The notes beneath the pieces are model-generated. The model saw nothing but the letters and a program-made list of their open reading frames with translations, was not told the origin of the DNA and made no database searches. Shown in pieces: positions 1 to 7,775 of a stretch of DNA of 64,000 bases. Positions within the stretch are counted from its first letter, which is position 1; every line of letters starts with the position of its first letter. A program made the translations under genes and the position numbers. Origin of the DNA: Hymenobacter latericoloratus (GTDB taxonomy: Bacteria > Bacteroidota > Bacteroidia > Cytophagales > Hymenobacteraceae); contig NZ_JACHNV010000001.1 in the NCBI RefSeq assembly GCF_014199535.1, positions 930,001 to 994,000 of the forward strand. Direction: 5' to 3'.

Positions 1-930
1 GAGCAGGCGGTTAATTTTCTTGGTTTCCGGCACGAAGTAGGCCGGCCGGATAATCTTGGCCAGCTCAATAGGCTCCTGGCGGCGGATAATCTGGAGCAGG
101 TCCTTCACGTAGAGCACGCCCACAATGTTGTCGATGTTGCCCTCGTACACCGGAATGCGCGAATAGCCTTCGTTGTACACGGCTTCCAGCACCTCGTCCT
201 GGGGCGTGCTTACATCAATGGCCGAGAGCTTGGTGCGCGGCACCATAATCTGCTTCACCATCCGGTCGTTGAACTCGAACACGTTTTCCAGCAGCTCGTG
301 CTCCGACTCCTGAATTTCGCCGCTTTGCTTGCTCTGGTCCAGCAGCAGGCGCAGCTCCTCGGTGGTGTGCACCTCGTGCTCCGAAGCGGGCTGAATACCC
401 ACCAGGCGCAGAATGGCGTTGCTGAGCATGTTCATCAGCCCGATGATGGGGGAGAGAATCTTGTAGAACACCTTCAGCGGGCCGGCCACGATCAGGCTGA
501 CCGCTTCGGAGCGCTGAATAGCCAGGGATTTAGGCACCAGCTCGCCCAGCACAATGTGCATGATGGTAATCAGGGCAAAGGAAATCGGGACGGCAATGCG
601 GTGGGCCAGGGCCTCGTTAACAACCACCCCGAAGTTTTCCAGCAGCGGCTTCAGGCCCGTGTAGGGCAGCACATCCAGCACAATTTCGGCCATTACTTCT
701 TCGCCCACCCATCCCAGTGCCAGCGAGGCCAGCGTAATGCCCAGCTGCGTGGCCGAGAGGTAGGCATCGAGCTTGTGCACCAGGCCCAGTGTCAGCTTGG
801 CCCAGCGGTTGCCTTCCTGCGCCCGCAGCTCCAGCTGCGAAACCCTGACTTTAACAAGTGCAAACTCAGCAGCCACAAAAAAGCCGTTGGCTACAACGAG
901 CAGAATAGTAAATAAGATGTCTAAGCCCAT
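1..930 (-). CDS. Hemolysin/CNNM-CorC family protein (DUF21 + CBS pair), 3' end cut by window
   Basis: A membrane protein of the CNNM/CorC (hemolysin C, TlyC-like) family, thought to act in Mg2+/Co2+ transport or in gliding-related functions in Bacteroidota. Reading from ATG at 930, residues 1 to about 200 form the DUF21 transmembrane domain, beginning MGLDILFTILLVVANGFF and containing the conserved stretch LGELVPKSLAIQ. A CBS pair follows, with IMVPRTKLSAID and GYSRIPVYEGNIDNIVGVLY. The C-terminal CorC/HlyC domain would lie beyond base 1, so about 310 residues are visible. A good -7 box (TACTTTTG) lies 45 bp upstream. The family is clear. The substrate is not, and GldE is a possible alternative name that needs the missing C-terminus. 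Confidence 0.88.
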   Translation of the reverse strand, partial: MGLDILFTILLVVANGFFVAAEFALVKVRVSQLELRAQEGNRWAKLTLGLVHKLDAYLSATQLGITLASLALGWVGEEVMAEIVLDVLPYTGLKPLLENFGVVVNEALAHRIAVPISFALITIMHIVLGELVPKSLAIQRSEAVSLIVAGPLKVFYKILSPIIGLMNMLSNAILRLVGIQPASEHEVHTTEELRLLLDQSKQSGEIQESEHELLENVFEFNDRMVKQIMVPRTKLSAIDVSTPQDEVLEAVYNEGYSRIPVYEGNIDNIVGVLYVKDLLQIIRRQEPIELAKIIRPAYFVPETKKINRLL

Positions 931-974
931 GGGTGCGGAAGCAAGACTCGACCGGCCTGCCTTCCTTTGTAAGG

Positions 975-982
975 CAAAAGTA
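975..982 (-). promoter_or_regulatory. Bacteroidota-type -7 box for the CNNM gene
   Basis: Read on the minus strand this is TACTTTTG, an exact match to TAnnTTTG, 45 bp upstream of the ATG at 930. The -33 TTG is not clear. Confidence 0.5.
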
Positions 983-1158
983 CGACATTCGGCGCAAGCG
1001 GTTCGGAATGAATGACGCACCGGCCCCGCAGAAGGTTTCTGCTCAGCCCGAAAGGAAACCGGCGGGTTGGTAAAACTCGTAGCCTAGCGTGGCTGTTGCG
1101 GTTTCTGCCGACCTTTGTTTTTTCATCGGCTTGTTCCTGTCGTTTCTTCCCTGAATTC

Positions 1159-3387
1159 ATGCCTCGCAGTAAATTTCTGTTGCTTCCGCTGGTGCTGCTG
1201 CTCCTGGCCTTCTGGCCGGCGGCGGCCCAAATCCTGACGCCCACTAAGCTCTCCAGCGCCGTTAGCAAGTCGGCGGCGAAGGTGGGCGAGGAAGTGGAGC
1301 TTATCGTCAATGCCCGCATCGACGATAAGTGGCACCTGTACGCCACCAACTTCGACCCCGACCTGGGCCCCACAGTATTTACCTTCACCTTCGCCAAAAG
1401 CCCCGCCTACGAGCTGGTGGGCAAGCCGCAATCCATCGGCACCAAAAAGAAATTCGACGAAGTTTTCAAGGGCGACGTCACCTATTTCGAGCGCACCGGC
1501 CTGATCAAGCAGCGCATCCGGGTGCTGCAGCCCGGCACGCTCACCATTAAGGCGGAAACCGAGTTCCAGACCTGCACCGACGTGGATGGCCGCTGCATTC
1601 CCGGCGAGGAAAGCCTGAGCTTCGGCCCCATTGAAGTAACCGGCAAGGCTGCCGCACCCGCGTCTGCCCCCTCCGGTTCCCCGGGGGCCAGCGTAACGCC
1701 GGTTGCTCCCACTACCCCTGCTACCGCAACAGCTGTTGCACCTGCTGATACAGCCACGTCCGCCACGGCTTCCGCTGCCCCCGCTGCTACCCCCGATACG
1801 GCCGCAAACCCTACCGCAGTTGCTCCGGCTACCACCGCAGCCTCGGCCGCTACCCCGGCAGTAGCTGCCACAGCGCCCACGGCCGCGGCCACTGATACGT
1901 CGGCTGGCGGACTGTGGAGCTTCGCCCTGGCAGCCTTCATGTTCGGGTTAAGCGCGTTGCTGACACCCTGCGTATTCCCTTTGATTCCGATGACGGTGTC
2001 GTTCTTTACCAGCGGTAATGACAGCCGGCCCCGAGGTATCCTGAAAGCCTTTGTGTATGGCCTCAGCATCATCGGTATTTATGTTTTGGTTGGAGTAGTA
2101 GTAGCGGCTCTCCTGGGTGAGGATGGCCCGAACCTGATTGCCACCCATTGGCTGCCAAACCTGATTTTCTTCGCCGTATTCATGGTGTTTGGCTTGTCGT
2201 TTTTGGGCCTATTTGAAATCACCCTACCCCACGGTATGGTCAATAAGATTGATGCTCAGGCTGACAAAGGCGGCTGGGGCGGCGTATTCTTTATGGCCCT
2301 GACTCTGGTAGTCGTGTCGTTTTCGTGCACTGGGCCTATTGTTGCAACAATATTAGGTCTGGCCTCCCGGGGTGAGCGGCTGCAACCCGTAATTGGTATG
2401 CTGGGCTTTTCCCTGGCTTTTGCCCTACCGTTCACTCTGTTCGCCATTTTTCCGGCCTGGCTGAAAAGTTTGCCCCGCTCCGGTGGCTGGTTGAACACGG
2501 TAAAGGTGGTGATGGGCTTTGTGGAGCTGATGCTGGCCCTCAAGTTCCTGAGCATGGCCGACCTGGCGTACCACTGGAATCTGCTCCCGCGTGATATTTA
2601 CTTGGTACTCTGGATTGCTTTGTCGGGCCTGCTGGGCTTCTACCTGCTGGGCCGCTTCAAACTCTCCCACGACTCCGATCTGACTCACCTGAGCGTAGGC
2701 CGCCTGCTGATGGCCGTGCTGGCCTTTAGCTTCATGACCTACCTCGTGCCCGGCCTGTTCGGGGCGCCGCTGCCCCTGCTGGCTGGCTACTTGCCGCCCC
2801 AGAGCCGCAACGACTTTACCCTGGCCGGTGGCGAAACCGCTGCCGCCGCAGTGCCTGCTACCACAGCTGCCAACGCCCTCTGCGAAGCCCCGCGCCACGC
2901 CGAGTTTCTGGAGCTTCCCCACGGCCTGCCGGGCTACTTCGATCTGGAACAGGCCCGCCGCTGCGCCCGCGCCGAGAACAAACCCATCTTTATTGATTTC
3001 ACGGGGCACGCCTGCGTGAACTGCCGCAAAATGGAAGCTACCGTCTGGAAAGACCCGCGGGTGCTCAAGCGCCTGCGCGAAGATTTTGTAGTTGTGGCTC
3101 TTTACGTGGACGATAAAACGGAGCTGCCGCAGAAAGAGCACTACGTATCTGCCTACGACGGAAAGACCAAAGCTACCCTGGGCAAGAAAAACGCCGATAT
3201 TCAGCTCACCGGCTTCAACGTAAACGCCCAACCCTACTACGTGCTCCTCGACCCGAATGCTAACCCGGACCTGGCGCACACCCTGGCGCCCCCCATTGGC
3301 TATGAGCCCGATGCCACTGCCTTCGTGCAGTTTCTGGATGCCGGCCTGGCCCGGTTCCGGCAGCAGGCAGCCTTGGCCGGACGGTAA
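1159..3387 (+). CDS. dsbD: DsbD-type thiol:disulfide interchange protein
   Basis: An inner-membrane protein that carries electrons from cytoplasmic thioredoxin to periplasmic thiol-disulfide partners. I start at ATG 1159 because a signal peptide follows directly (MPRSKFLLLPLVLLLLAFWP, then AAAQ); the frame is open further upstream. Domains of the 742-residue product are an N-terminal DsbD alpha-like domain (about 25-165), an Ala/Thr/Pro linker (about 170-250), a CcdA-like membrane domain of about eight helices with one cysteine in LLTPCVFPLIP and one in SFSCTGPIV, and a C-terminal thioredoxin domain with the CxxC motif CVNC in TGHACVNCRKME. All four expected redox cysteines of the membrane and C-terminal domains are visible. 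The low-complexity linker is longer than in proteobacterial DsbD. Confidence 0.93.
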   Translation: MPRSKFLLLPLVLLLLAFWPAAAQILTPTKLSSAVSKSAAKVGEEVELIVNARIDDKWHLYATNFDPDLGPTVFTFTFAKSPAYELVGKPQSIGTKKKFDEVFKGDVTYFERTGLIKQRIRVLQPGTLTIKAETEFQTCTDVDGRCIPGEESLSFGPIEVTGKAAAPASAPSGSPGASVTPVAPTTPATATAVAPADTATSATASAAPAATPDTAANPTAVAPATTAASAATPAVAATAPTAAATDTSAGGLWSFALAAFMFGLSALLTPCVFPLIPMTVSFFTSGNDSRPRGILKAFVYGLSIIGIYVLVGVVVAALLGEDGPNLIATHWLPNLIFFAVFMVFGLSFLGLFEITLPHGMVNKIDAQADKGGWGGVFFMALTLVVVSFSCTGPIVATILGLASRGERLQPVIGMLGFSLAFALPFTLFAIFPAWLKSLPRSGGWLNTVKVVMGFVELMLALKFLSMADLAYHWNLLPRDIYLVLWIALSGLLGFYLLGRFKLSHDSDLTHLSVGRLLMAVLAFSFMTYLVPGLFGAPLPLLAGYLPPQSRNDFTLAGGETAAAAVPATTAANALCEAPRHAEFLELPHGLPGYFDLEQARRCARAENKPIFIDFTGHACVNCRKMEATVWKDPRVLKRLREDFVVVALYVDDKTELPQKEHYVSAYDGKTKATLGKKNADIQLTGFNVNAQPYYVLLDPNANPDLAHTLAPPIGYEPDATAFVQFLDAGLARFRQQAALAGR

Positions 3388-3409
3388 GTTCACGAAAACA
3401 TCATCTTCA

Positions 3410-3450
3410 AAAGCCTCACTTTATTCCAGGATAAGGTGGGGCTTTCTCTT
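3410..3450 (+). terminator. Rho-independent terminator after dsbD
   Basis: The stem arms 3410-3427 and 3429-3445 are complementary over about 17 bp with some G-U pairs, and a T-rich stretch follows. It lies 22 bp after the dsbD stop. Confidence 0.65.
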
Positions 3451-3659
3451 TACCAGCTAGTAGTACAGCTGACAGCATCGGCTATGCCAACTACAATTGG
3501 GAGCAACCCAGATATAACACGCTTATTCTATGTAGTTGAGCGCTTTTTTGCCATAATCAGCGCTTATCCGGGAACAAACTGCGAACTTTGCGGCCGATTT
3601 GGGCCGGAAGCGCCAAGGATGAACAGAATGACAACCTGCGCGCACAAACGCCCGGAAAA

Positions 3660-3690
3660 AATAAAAGGCGGCACCCACCCAGATGCCGCC
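3660..3690 (-). terminator. Terminator of the tRNA-like transcript
   Basis: On the minus strand GGCGGCA pairs with TGCCGCC (7 bp, arms 3684-3690 and 3667-3673) around a 10-nt loop, TCTGGGTGGG. A T-rich run (3655-3666) follows. The loop is identical to that of the hairpin just upstream at 3701-3724. Confidence 0.8.
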
Positions 3691-3700
3691 TCTCGATTCA

Positions 3701-3724
3701 GAACGTACCCACCCAGATACGTCC
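3701..3724 (-). ncRNA. Hairpin with the same loop as the following terminator
   Basis: On the minus strand GGACGTA pairs with TACGTTC (7 bp, one G-U) around the loop TCTGGGTGGG. The stem differs from that of the terminator at 3667-3690 while the 10-nt loop is identical. It lies in the 3' tail of the tRNA-like transcript. Confidence 0.7.
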
Positions 3725-3764
3725 CGTTTTCCCTCCTCACGAAGTCCACCCAATACCATTGTGC

Positions 3765-3878
3765 TGTAGAAGAAGGAGTCGAACCTTCACGGAGTAGTTA
3801 GCCGGCCGCCGGACCAGTTTTTCCCGAATCTCCACCCCCGAGAGAGGAGGGCATGTCTGCCAGTTTCATCATTCTACA
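3765..3878 (-). ncRNA. tRNA-like RNA with very long variable arm (CUC anticodon)
   Basis: The 114-nt minus-strand sequence folds as a cloverleaf. The acceptor stem TGTAGAA/TTCTACA has 7 perfect pairs and T8 is present. The D-arm ATG/CAT has an 11-nt loop holding A14 and GG, of leucine-tRNA type. The anticodon stem CCCTC/GGGGG encloses the 7-nt loop CTCTCTC. The T-arm GAAGG-TTCGACT-CCTTC is canonical. The variable region is about 46 nt, against roughly 10-24 in normal class II tRNAs; GGAG/CTCC closes its base and a GC-rich inner hairpin is possible. The next base is G73 and CCA is not encoded. Anticodon CUC (Glu codon GAG) on a Leu/Ser-type body, with a pyrimidine at position 37, argues against an ordinary tRNA. 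A regulatory tRNA mimic, an odd tRNA or a decaying tRNA gene all fit. A promoter box and a terminator flank it. Confidence 0.7.
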
Positions 3879-3918
3879 GTGTGTAAAACAATCCACTGCC
3901 GTTCGCGTTGGATTATGA

Positions 3919-3926
3919 CAAATGTA
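3919..3926 (-). promoter_or_regulatory. -7 box for the tRNA-like RNA
   Basis: On the minus strand this reads TACATTTG, an exact TAnnTTTG match. It puts a start near 3912, about 34 nt before the cloverleaf. No clear -33 TTG is seen. Confidence 0.5.
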
Positions 3927-4005
3927 CCAGCTTAATCGAACTAATAAAATAATTACAGACATTTGAAGGAAAATTTACATTCTTTTTAAAAATTGCTCCT
4001 CCACA

Positions 4006-4020
4006 TTGTAATATATACAA
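4006..4020. promoter_or_regulatory. Candidate operator upstream of the Lrp/AsnC gene
   Basis: TTGTAATATATACAA has inverted TTGTA/TACAA arms around a 5-bp A/T centre, 15 bp before the start codon. A further half-site TTGTA lies at 4026-4030. Lrp/AsnC proteins usually regulate themselves through A/T-rich palindromes, so autoregulation is inferred. Confidence 0.45.
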
Positions 4021-4035
4021 TCAACTTGTAAAAAA

Positions 4036-4521
4036 ATGGCCCGCAATTACGAACTTGACGACACTGACCGGAAAATTCTGGCCTTGTTAATTGAAGATGC
4101 CAAAATGCCCTACACTGAAATTGCCCGCAAGGTGCACGTTTCGGGTGGCACGGTGCACGTTCGCATGGCCCGGTTAGAGGAATTGGGTATTGTGCAGGGC
4201 GCAACCCTCAAAATCGACTATCAGAAGCTGGGGTATGGGGTCCGGGCCTTTCTGGGAATTTACCTGCAGAAAAGCTCCGTGTACGAAAGCGTGGTAGCCG
4301 CGCTGCGGCAGATTCCGGAAGTAGTCAGCATCGACTTCACAACGGGCGCGTATGGCATCTTCGCCCGCTTGATTTGCCGCGATACCAACCATCTGCGGGA
4401 AGTGCTGCACGAGCAGATTCAGCTGATTGAGGGCATTGAACGTACGGAAACGCTTATTTCGCTGGAAGAAGCCTTCAACAGGCCCATTCAGTTGCAGGAA
4501 GTAGAAGAACGGGCCAGCTAA
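4036..4521 (+). CDS. Lrp/AsnC family transcriptional regulator
   Basis: A 161-residue DNA-binding protein of the Lrp/AsnC (feast/famine) family. Residues about 6-60 form the winged HTH (YTEIARKVHVSGGTVHVRMA), and residues about 68-150 form the RAM/AsnC ligand-binding domain, typically an alpha-beta fold that builds octamers and senses amino acids. ATG 4036 is preceded by an A-rich stretch rather than a Shine-Dalgarno sequence, as is usual in Bacteroidota. The length is normal for the family. The neighbours do not reveal its effector. The adjacent minus-strand tRNA-like RNA with a leucine-type D-arm is suggestive but no more than that. Confidence 0.92.
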   Translation: MARNYELDDTDRKILALLIEDAKMPYTEIARKVHVSGGTVHVRMARLEELGIVQGATLKIDYQKLGYGVRAFLGIYLQKSSVYESVVAALRQIPEVVSIDFTTGAYGIFARLICRDTNHLREVLHEQIQLIEGIERTETLISLEEAFNRPIQLQEVEERAS

Positions 4522-4677
4522 GGCGCCCGGTCGGGCTTGTTTACCAGGTGCCGCTGCTCCGCTTTATCGGGGTAGCGGCCGCTGCCTTTTAGGGGCGGGG
4601 CAAAGAAACCACGGACCTTTGTTGATAGTCTCGTAACTAGCTGAAATAGTATTTTTTAAGTGAAGTTGGACAAGGCC

Positions 4678-4708
4678 TTGGGCCCTGCTTAAGTGTTCGG
4701 TATATTTC
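4678..4708 (+). promoter_or_regulatory. Promoter for the TonB-domain gene
   Basis: TTG at 4678-4680 and TATATTTC at 4701-4708 are separated by 20 bp. This fits the Bacteroidota -33/-7 arrangement with one mismatch to TAnnTTTG. Confidence 0.4.
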
Positions 4709-4742
4709 GTACTACCACTTTCTGGCCCCTAACTGGTTGCCC

Positions 4743-5702
4743 ATGAGAATACACTACGCTTTTCTCTTGTCATGTTTGCTGGCGGCCCGGGGCGGTGTTG
4801 CCCAAAGCCTGCCGGCCGTGTACCTAAACGACCGGGACGAAGCCACCGTGCCCGACAGCGCAACCCACTACCGCATTGTTGACCGGAAAAATGAGTTGCT
4901 GGGCACGTATGCCATGCGCGAATACGCGCTTTCCGGCACACTGCTTTTGCGCGGTACCCTGTCTTCCATTGATCCCCCGGTGCGCAACGGCCTACTCACG
5001 TGGTATCACCCCAGCGGCAGCAAGGCCGGCCAGGTGCACTACCACAACGACGAGGCCGACGGCCTATACGTAGGCTGGTACGAGGATGGCCGCGTGAGCC
5101 AGCGCGGCGACTACGCCGACGGGCAGCGGGTAGGCCGCTGGATTTCCGTGCACCGCAACGGGCAGAAACGCTCCGAGGGACGCTACAACGCTGGCCGGGC
5201 CGTGGGAGAGTGGCACTACTATTATGACACCGGCGAGCTGAGCGCCATTGAGATGCCCGATCGGCAGGGCAAGCCCCTGGCCCTGGCTTTTTTCAATAAG
5301 GATGGCTCACCCTACATGGGCAAGGTGCGTACCCGCGAGCTGCCCCAGTTTCCGGGGGGCGAGGCTGCCTTGCTCAACTACGTAGCCCGCAATACCACCT
5401 ACCCCCGCAACATTCGTCGCAAAGGCATCACCGGGAATGTGTACGTAAGCTACACCGTGGGCGAAGACGGCCGCGTGGGGCAGGTACGGGTGGTGCAGGG
5501 CCTGGCCCCGGAGGCCGACCAGGAAGCGCGCCGGGTAGTGGCCAGCCTACCCGCCTTCGAGCCGGGCCGGGAGTACAACCTGCCTACGGCCATGACGTTC
5601 ACCATTCCAATATACTTCGCGCCTAATTTCTCGCTGCTTTCCGGCTTGCGGCCGCCCCAGGTGCCGCCTTCCGAGGCCCGCGCTTCGGCCCCGGCGGAGT
5701 AG
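4743..5702 (+). CDS. Secreted protein with MORN-like repeats and TonB C-terminal domain
   Basis: A 319-residue exported protein. ATG 4743 is followed by a signal peptide ending near VAQS. Residues about 75-190 hold four short repeats of the MORN/YwqK type (GLLTWYHPSGSKAGQ, GLYVGWYEDGRVSQRGDY, GRWISVHRNGQKRSEGRY, GEWHYYYDTGELSA). The last 95 residues are a TonB C-terminal domain (ELPQFPGGEAALLNYVARN, then GITGNVYVSYTVGEDGRV). No N-terminal anchor helix plus proline-rich spacer is present, so it is unlikely to be an energy-coupling TonB. The combination is frequent in Bacteroidota and its role is unknown. Confidence 0.82.
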   Translation: MRIHYAFLLSCLLAARGGVAQSLPAVYLNDRDEATVPDSATHYRIVDRKNELLGTYAMREYALSGTLLLRGTLSSIDPPVRNGLLTWYHPSGSKAGQVHYHNDEADGLYVGWYEDGRVSQRGDYADGQRVGRWISVHRNGQKRSEGRYNAGRAVGEWHYYYDTGELSAIEMPDRQGKPLALAFFNKDGSPYMGKVRTRELPQFPGGEAALLNYVARNTTYPRNIRRKGITGNVYVSYTVGEDGRVGQVRVVQGLAPEADQEARRVVASLPAFEPGREYNLPTAMTFTIPIYFAPNFSLLSGLRPPQVPPSEARASAPAE

Positions 5703-5720
5703 CCGAACCGGCAGCCCACT

Positions 5721-5760
5721 AAAAAGCCCCGCTTCCAACTGGTAAAAGCGGGGCTTTTTA
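5721..5760. terminator. Bidirectional terminator between TonB-domain gene and trxA
   Basis: The arms AAAAAGCCCCGCTT and AAGCGGGGCTTTTT form a long hairpin with A and T runs on both sides. It serves the convergent genes ending at 5702 and 5779. Confidence 0.88.
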
Positions 5761-5778
5761 GTATGCCGGGGGCTGGAG

Positions 5779-6108
5779 TTAAGCCGTTACCTGAGCATCC
5801 AGCTTTTGAGCCAGTACGTGCTTCGGAACGGCACCTACCTGCTTGTCAACTACCTGGCCGTTCTTGAATACCAGCAGCGTAGGGATGCTGCGGATGCCGA
5901 ACTTGGCCGAAGTCTGGGGGTTAGAATCTACGTCAACTTTGCCGATAACGGCTTTGCCTTCGTATTCACCGGCCAGCTCTTCTACTACCGGGCCTACCAT
6001 GCGGCAGGGGCCGCACCACTCGGCCCAGAAGTCCACGAGTACGGGTTTATCGGAGTTGATAATCTGGTCGAAGTTAGCATCGGTAATTTCGATGGCTTTA
6101 TGTCCCAT
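5779..6108 (-). CDS. trxA: Thioredoxin
   Basis: A 109-residue cytoplasmic thioredoxin that reduces protein disulfides and supplies electrons to enzymes such as DsbD. The active site WCGPC lies in [20 protein letters not shown], and the cis-proline loop is seen in [13 protein letters not shown] start at ATG 6108 ([13 protein letters not shown]), where similarity to thioredoxins begins; the frame is open upstream without family similarity. A box TACCTTGC about 60 bp upstream, read on the minus strand, may be its -7 element. No key residue is missing. Confidence 0.95.
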   Translation of the reverse strand: MGHKAIEITDANFDQIINSDKPVLVDFWAEWCGPCRMVGPVVEELAGEYEGKAVIGKVDVDSNPQTSAKFGIRSIPTLLVFKNGQVVDKQVGAVPKHVLAQKLDAQVTA

Positions 6109-6316
6109 AACAGTGAGGGGTTTGATGGAATGTGTGTGCTGTTTACGGTCAACCGGGCCGCAAGGTAGCAGATTGCGTTTCAACAAGCAGCGGGCCGGAA
6201 AGTTCATTCGGCCAGCGTGGCAGTACGGCCGCCCAACAGCGCCAGGGCCCCGGTAGCTCCCGCTGCGCTCAGGCGGGGGCCCCGGGGCCGGATAAGCTTA
6301 CGTAACAATCAGCGGG

Positions 6317-6685
6317 CTAAGAATGGTAAGCCCGGGCATATTCCTGGGCCCGGTGCCGAAGCTTATAGAACACATAAAGGTTAAAGAAGTGCATACCGCC
6401 CAGAATCAGGATGATGGTACCCACCTTGATGCTGAGCGTTTCCACACTCTGCTGGTAGCTGGTAATGGCCTCAGCACTGCGCAGGGTAAGCGTGGCGTAC
6501 CCGATATTGATGAGGTAAAAGCCCGTGAGCAGCAGCTTGTTCACGGAGTCGGCCAGCTGCTCGTTGCCGTGGAAAATGTCAATCAAAAACAGGCGGCCGT
6601 TTTTGAAAAGCGTGCGCGCTACCCACACCGTAACCAACACCGTAACGGGCAGATACACCCCGTACACCAGCAGATGATAGTTCAT
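6317..6685 (-). CDS. Conserved small membrane protein of unknown function
   Basis: A 122-residue protein with about three hydrophobic segments (roughly 6-25, 48-68, 84-108) separated by short charged loops such as RSAEAITSYQQS and RHRAQEYARAYH. There is no signal peptide beyond the first helix and no catalytic motif. I do not recognise the family. It lies in a minus-strand run between a TIGR01777 epimerase and thioredoxin, 65 bp after the epimerase stop, so it could be cotranscribed with the epimerase gene. Confidence 0.7.
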   Translation of the reverse strand: MNYHLLVYGVYLPVTVLVTVWVARTLFKNGRLFLIDIFHGNEQLADSVNKLLLTGFYLINIGYATLTLRSAEAITSYQQSVETLSIKVGTIILILGGMHFFNLYVFYKLRHRAQEYARAYHS

Positions 6686-6750
6686 GGCTTTTGAAAATTT
6701 GGAAGTGAAAAAGAAGGACTAGAGGCGCATAAAGAAATTGGATGATGGTC

Positions 6751-7671
6751 CTACCCTAGCTGGGGCAGCAAATCGTTCAGGGCTAGCTCGCAGGTAGGGT
6801 AGTTGAACCGAAAGCCCGCATCCAGCAGGCGCTGGGGCATTACTTTGCGGCTTTTTAAAATCAGCTCGGTTTCGGTGCGGAGCAGAAAGGCACCTAGTTC
6901 CAGCAGCCACCGGGGCTGCGGCAGGTGCCAGCGCGGCTGGTAATGTTGGTCAAGCAGGGCGTTGAACTCGTAGTTGCGGAGGGGCTGCGGAGCACAGAGG
7001 TTGACGGCTCCCTCGAGGGTAGGGTGGTTCAGCAGAAACTCCACGGCCCGGCAGAAATCTACCACGTGCAGCCAGCTAATCCACTGCTGTCCGTCGCCTT
7101 GGGGTGTGCAAAGTCCTACCCGGGCCAGGCGGGCCATTACCGGCAAAGCTCCACCGTCGGCGCCCAGCACGATGGCCGTGCGCAAGGCCACGCGGCGGGT
7201 ATGTGACACCTGCGCCAGCCAGAACTCTGCCTCCCACCGCTGTGCCACCATCTCCGAAAAGCCACGCCCAATCACTCCGGCTGCTTCGGTATTAGCGGGC
7301 TGCGCGCCCTCGGTATGCTGGTAGATAGTAGCCGTAGAAGAGTTCAGCCATACGGCAGGTGGGCGCTGGCAGCGGGCAATAGCTTCCCCCAACACGCGCG
7401 TGCTCTCAGTGCGGCTGCGCGTTATAGCGTATTTGTTTACTGTGTTATAGCGGCAATCCACTGACTTGCCCGCTAGGTTCAGCACTACGGCGGCTCCTTC
7501 CAAACTGGCTGCCCAGGAGCCCAGTGTACGACCATCCCAGGCTACTTCGCCGAAGCGCCGGGCATGGCGCGTGAGCATTAGTACCTCATAGCCCAACTGG
7601 CGGAAGTGCTGAGCTACGTGCCGGCCCAGAAACCCGGTGCCGCCAGCTAAAATCATCAGGGGCTGATTCAT
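6751..7671 (-). CDS. TIGR01777 family NAD(P)-dependent epimerase/oxidoreductase
   Basis: A 306-residue short-chain-dehydrogenase-like protein of the YfcH/TIGR01777 group. The N-terminal dinucleotide-binding loop is GGTGFLGRHVAQHF, and the family signature LNLAGKSVDCRYN is present. The C-terminal DUF1731 region contains LLRTETELILKSRKVMPQRL. The biochemical role of the family is not established. An 18-bp palindrome matching one before the upstream GbsR-type gene sits 63 bp ahead of this start, so the two genes are probably controlled together. A second, diverged copy lies at 51517-52428. Confidence 0.88.
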   Translation of the reverse strand: MNQPLMILAGGTGFLGRHVAQHFRQLGYEVLMLTRHARRFGEVAWDGRTLGSWAASLEGAAVVLNLAGKSVDCRYNTVNKYAITRSRTESTRVLGEAIARCQRPPAVWLNSSTATIYQHTEGAQPANTEAAGVIGRGFSEMVAQRWEAEFWLAQVSHTRRVALRTAIVLGADGGALPVMARLARVGLCTPQGDGQQWISWLHVVDFCRAVEFLLNHPTLEGAVNLCAPQPLRNYEFNALLDQHYQPRWHLPQPRWLLELGAFLLRTETELILKSRKVMPQRLLDAGFRFNYPTCELALNDLLPQLG

Positions 7672-7733
7672 ACTTACCGTGGGGGGTAGGGAAGTGAGGG
7701 AATAGATAGTGTCTTATTCTGTTTGTATTAAAC

Positions 7734-7751
7734 TTTCAATAAAATTTGAAA
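7734..7751. promoter_or_regulatory. Candidate GbsR-type operator upstream of TIGR01777 gene
   Basis: TTTCAATAAAATTTGAAA is a 6-6-6 palindrome (TTTCAA/TTGAAA) between the GbsR gene stop and the epimerase start. The same arms and spacing recur at 8326-8343. Confidence 0.6.
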
Positions 7752-7775
7752 TAAAGGCACAAAAAAATAATGCGA

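Noticed and set aside
3523..3759. Small open frames downstream of the tRNA-like element
   Set aside because: They run through the terminator hairpin and have no recognisable product.
3765..3878. The tRNA-like element as part of a tmRNA or as a tRNA split by a group I intron
   Set aside because: A tmRNA has no anticodon arm and carries a tag reading frame; here a complete anticodon stem and loop are present. A group I intron would lie in the anticodon loop, whereas the extra bases are in the variable arm and are far too few.
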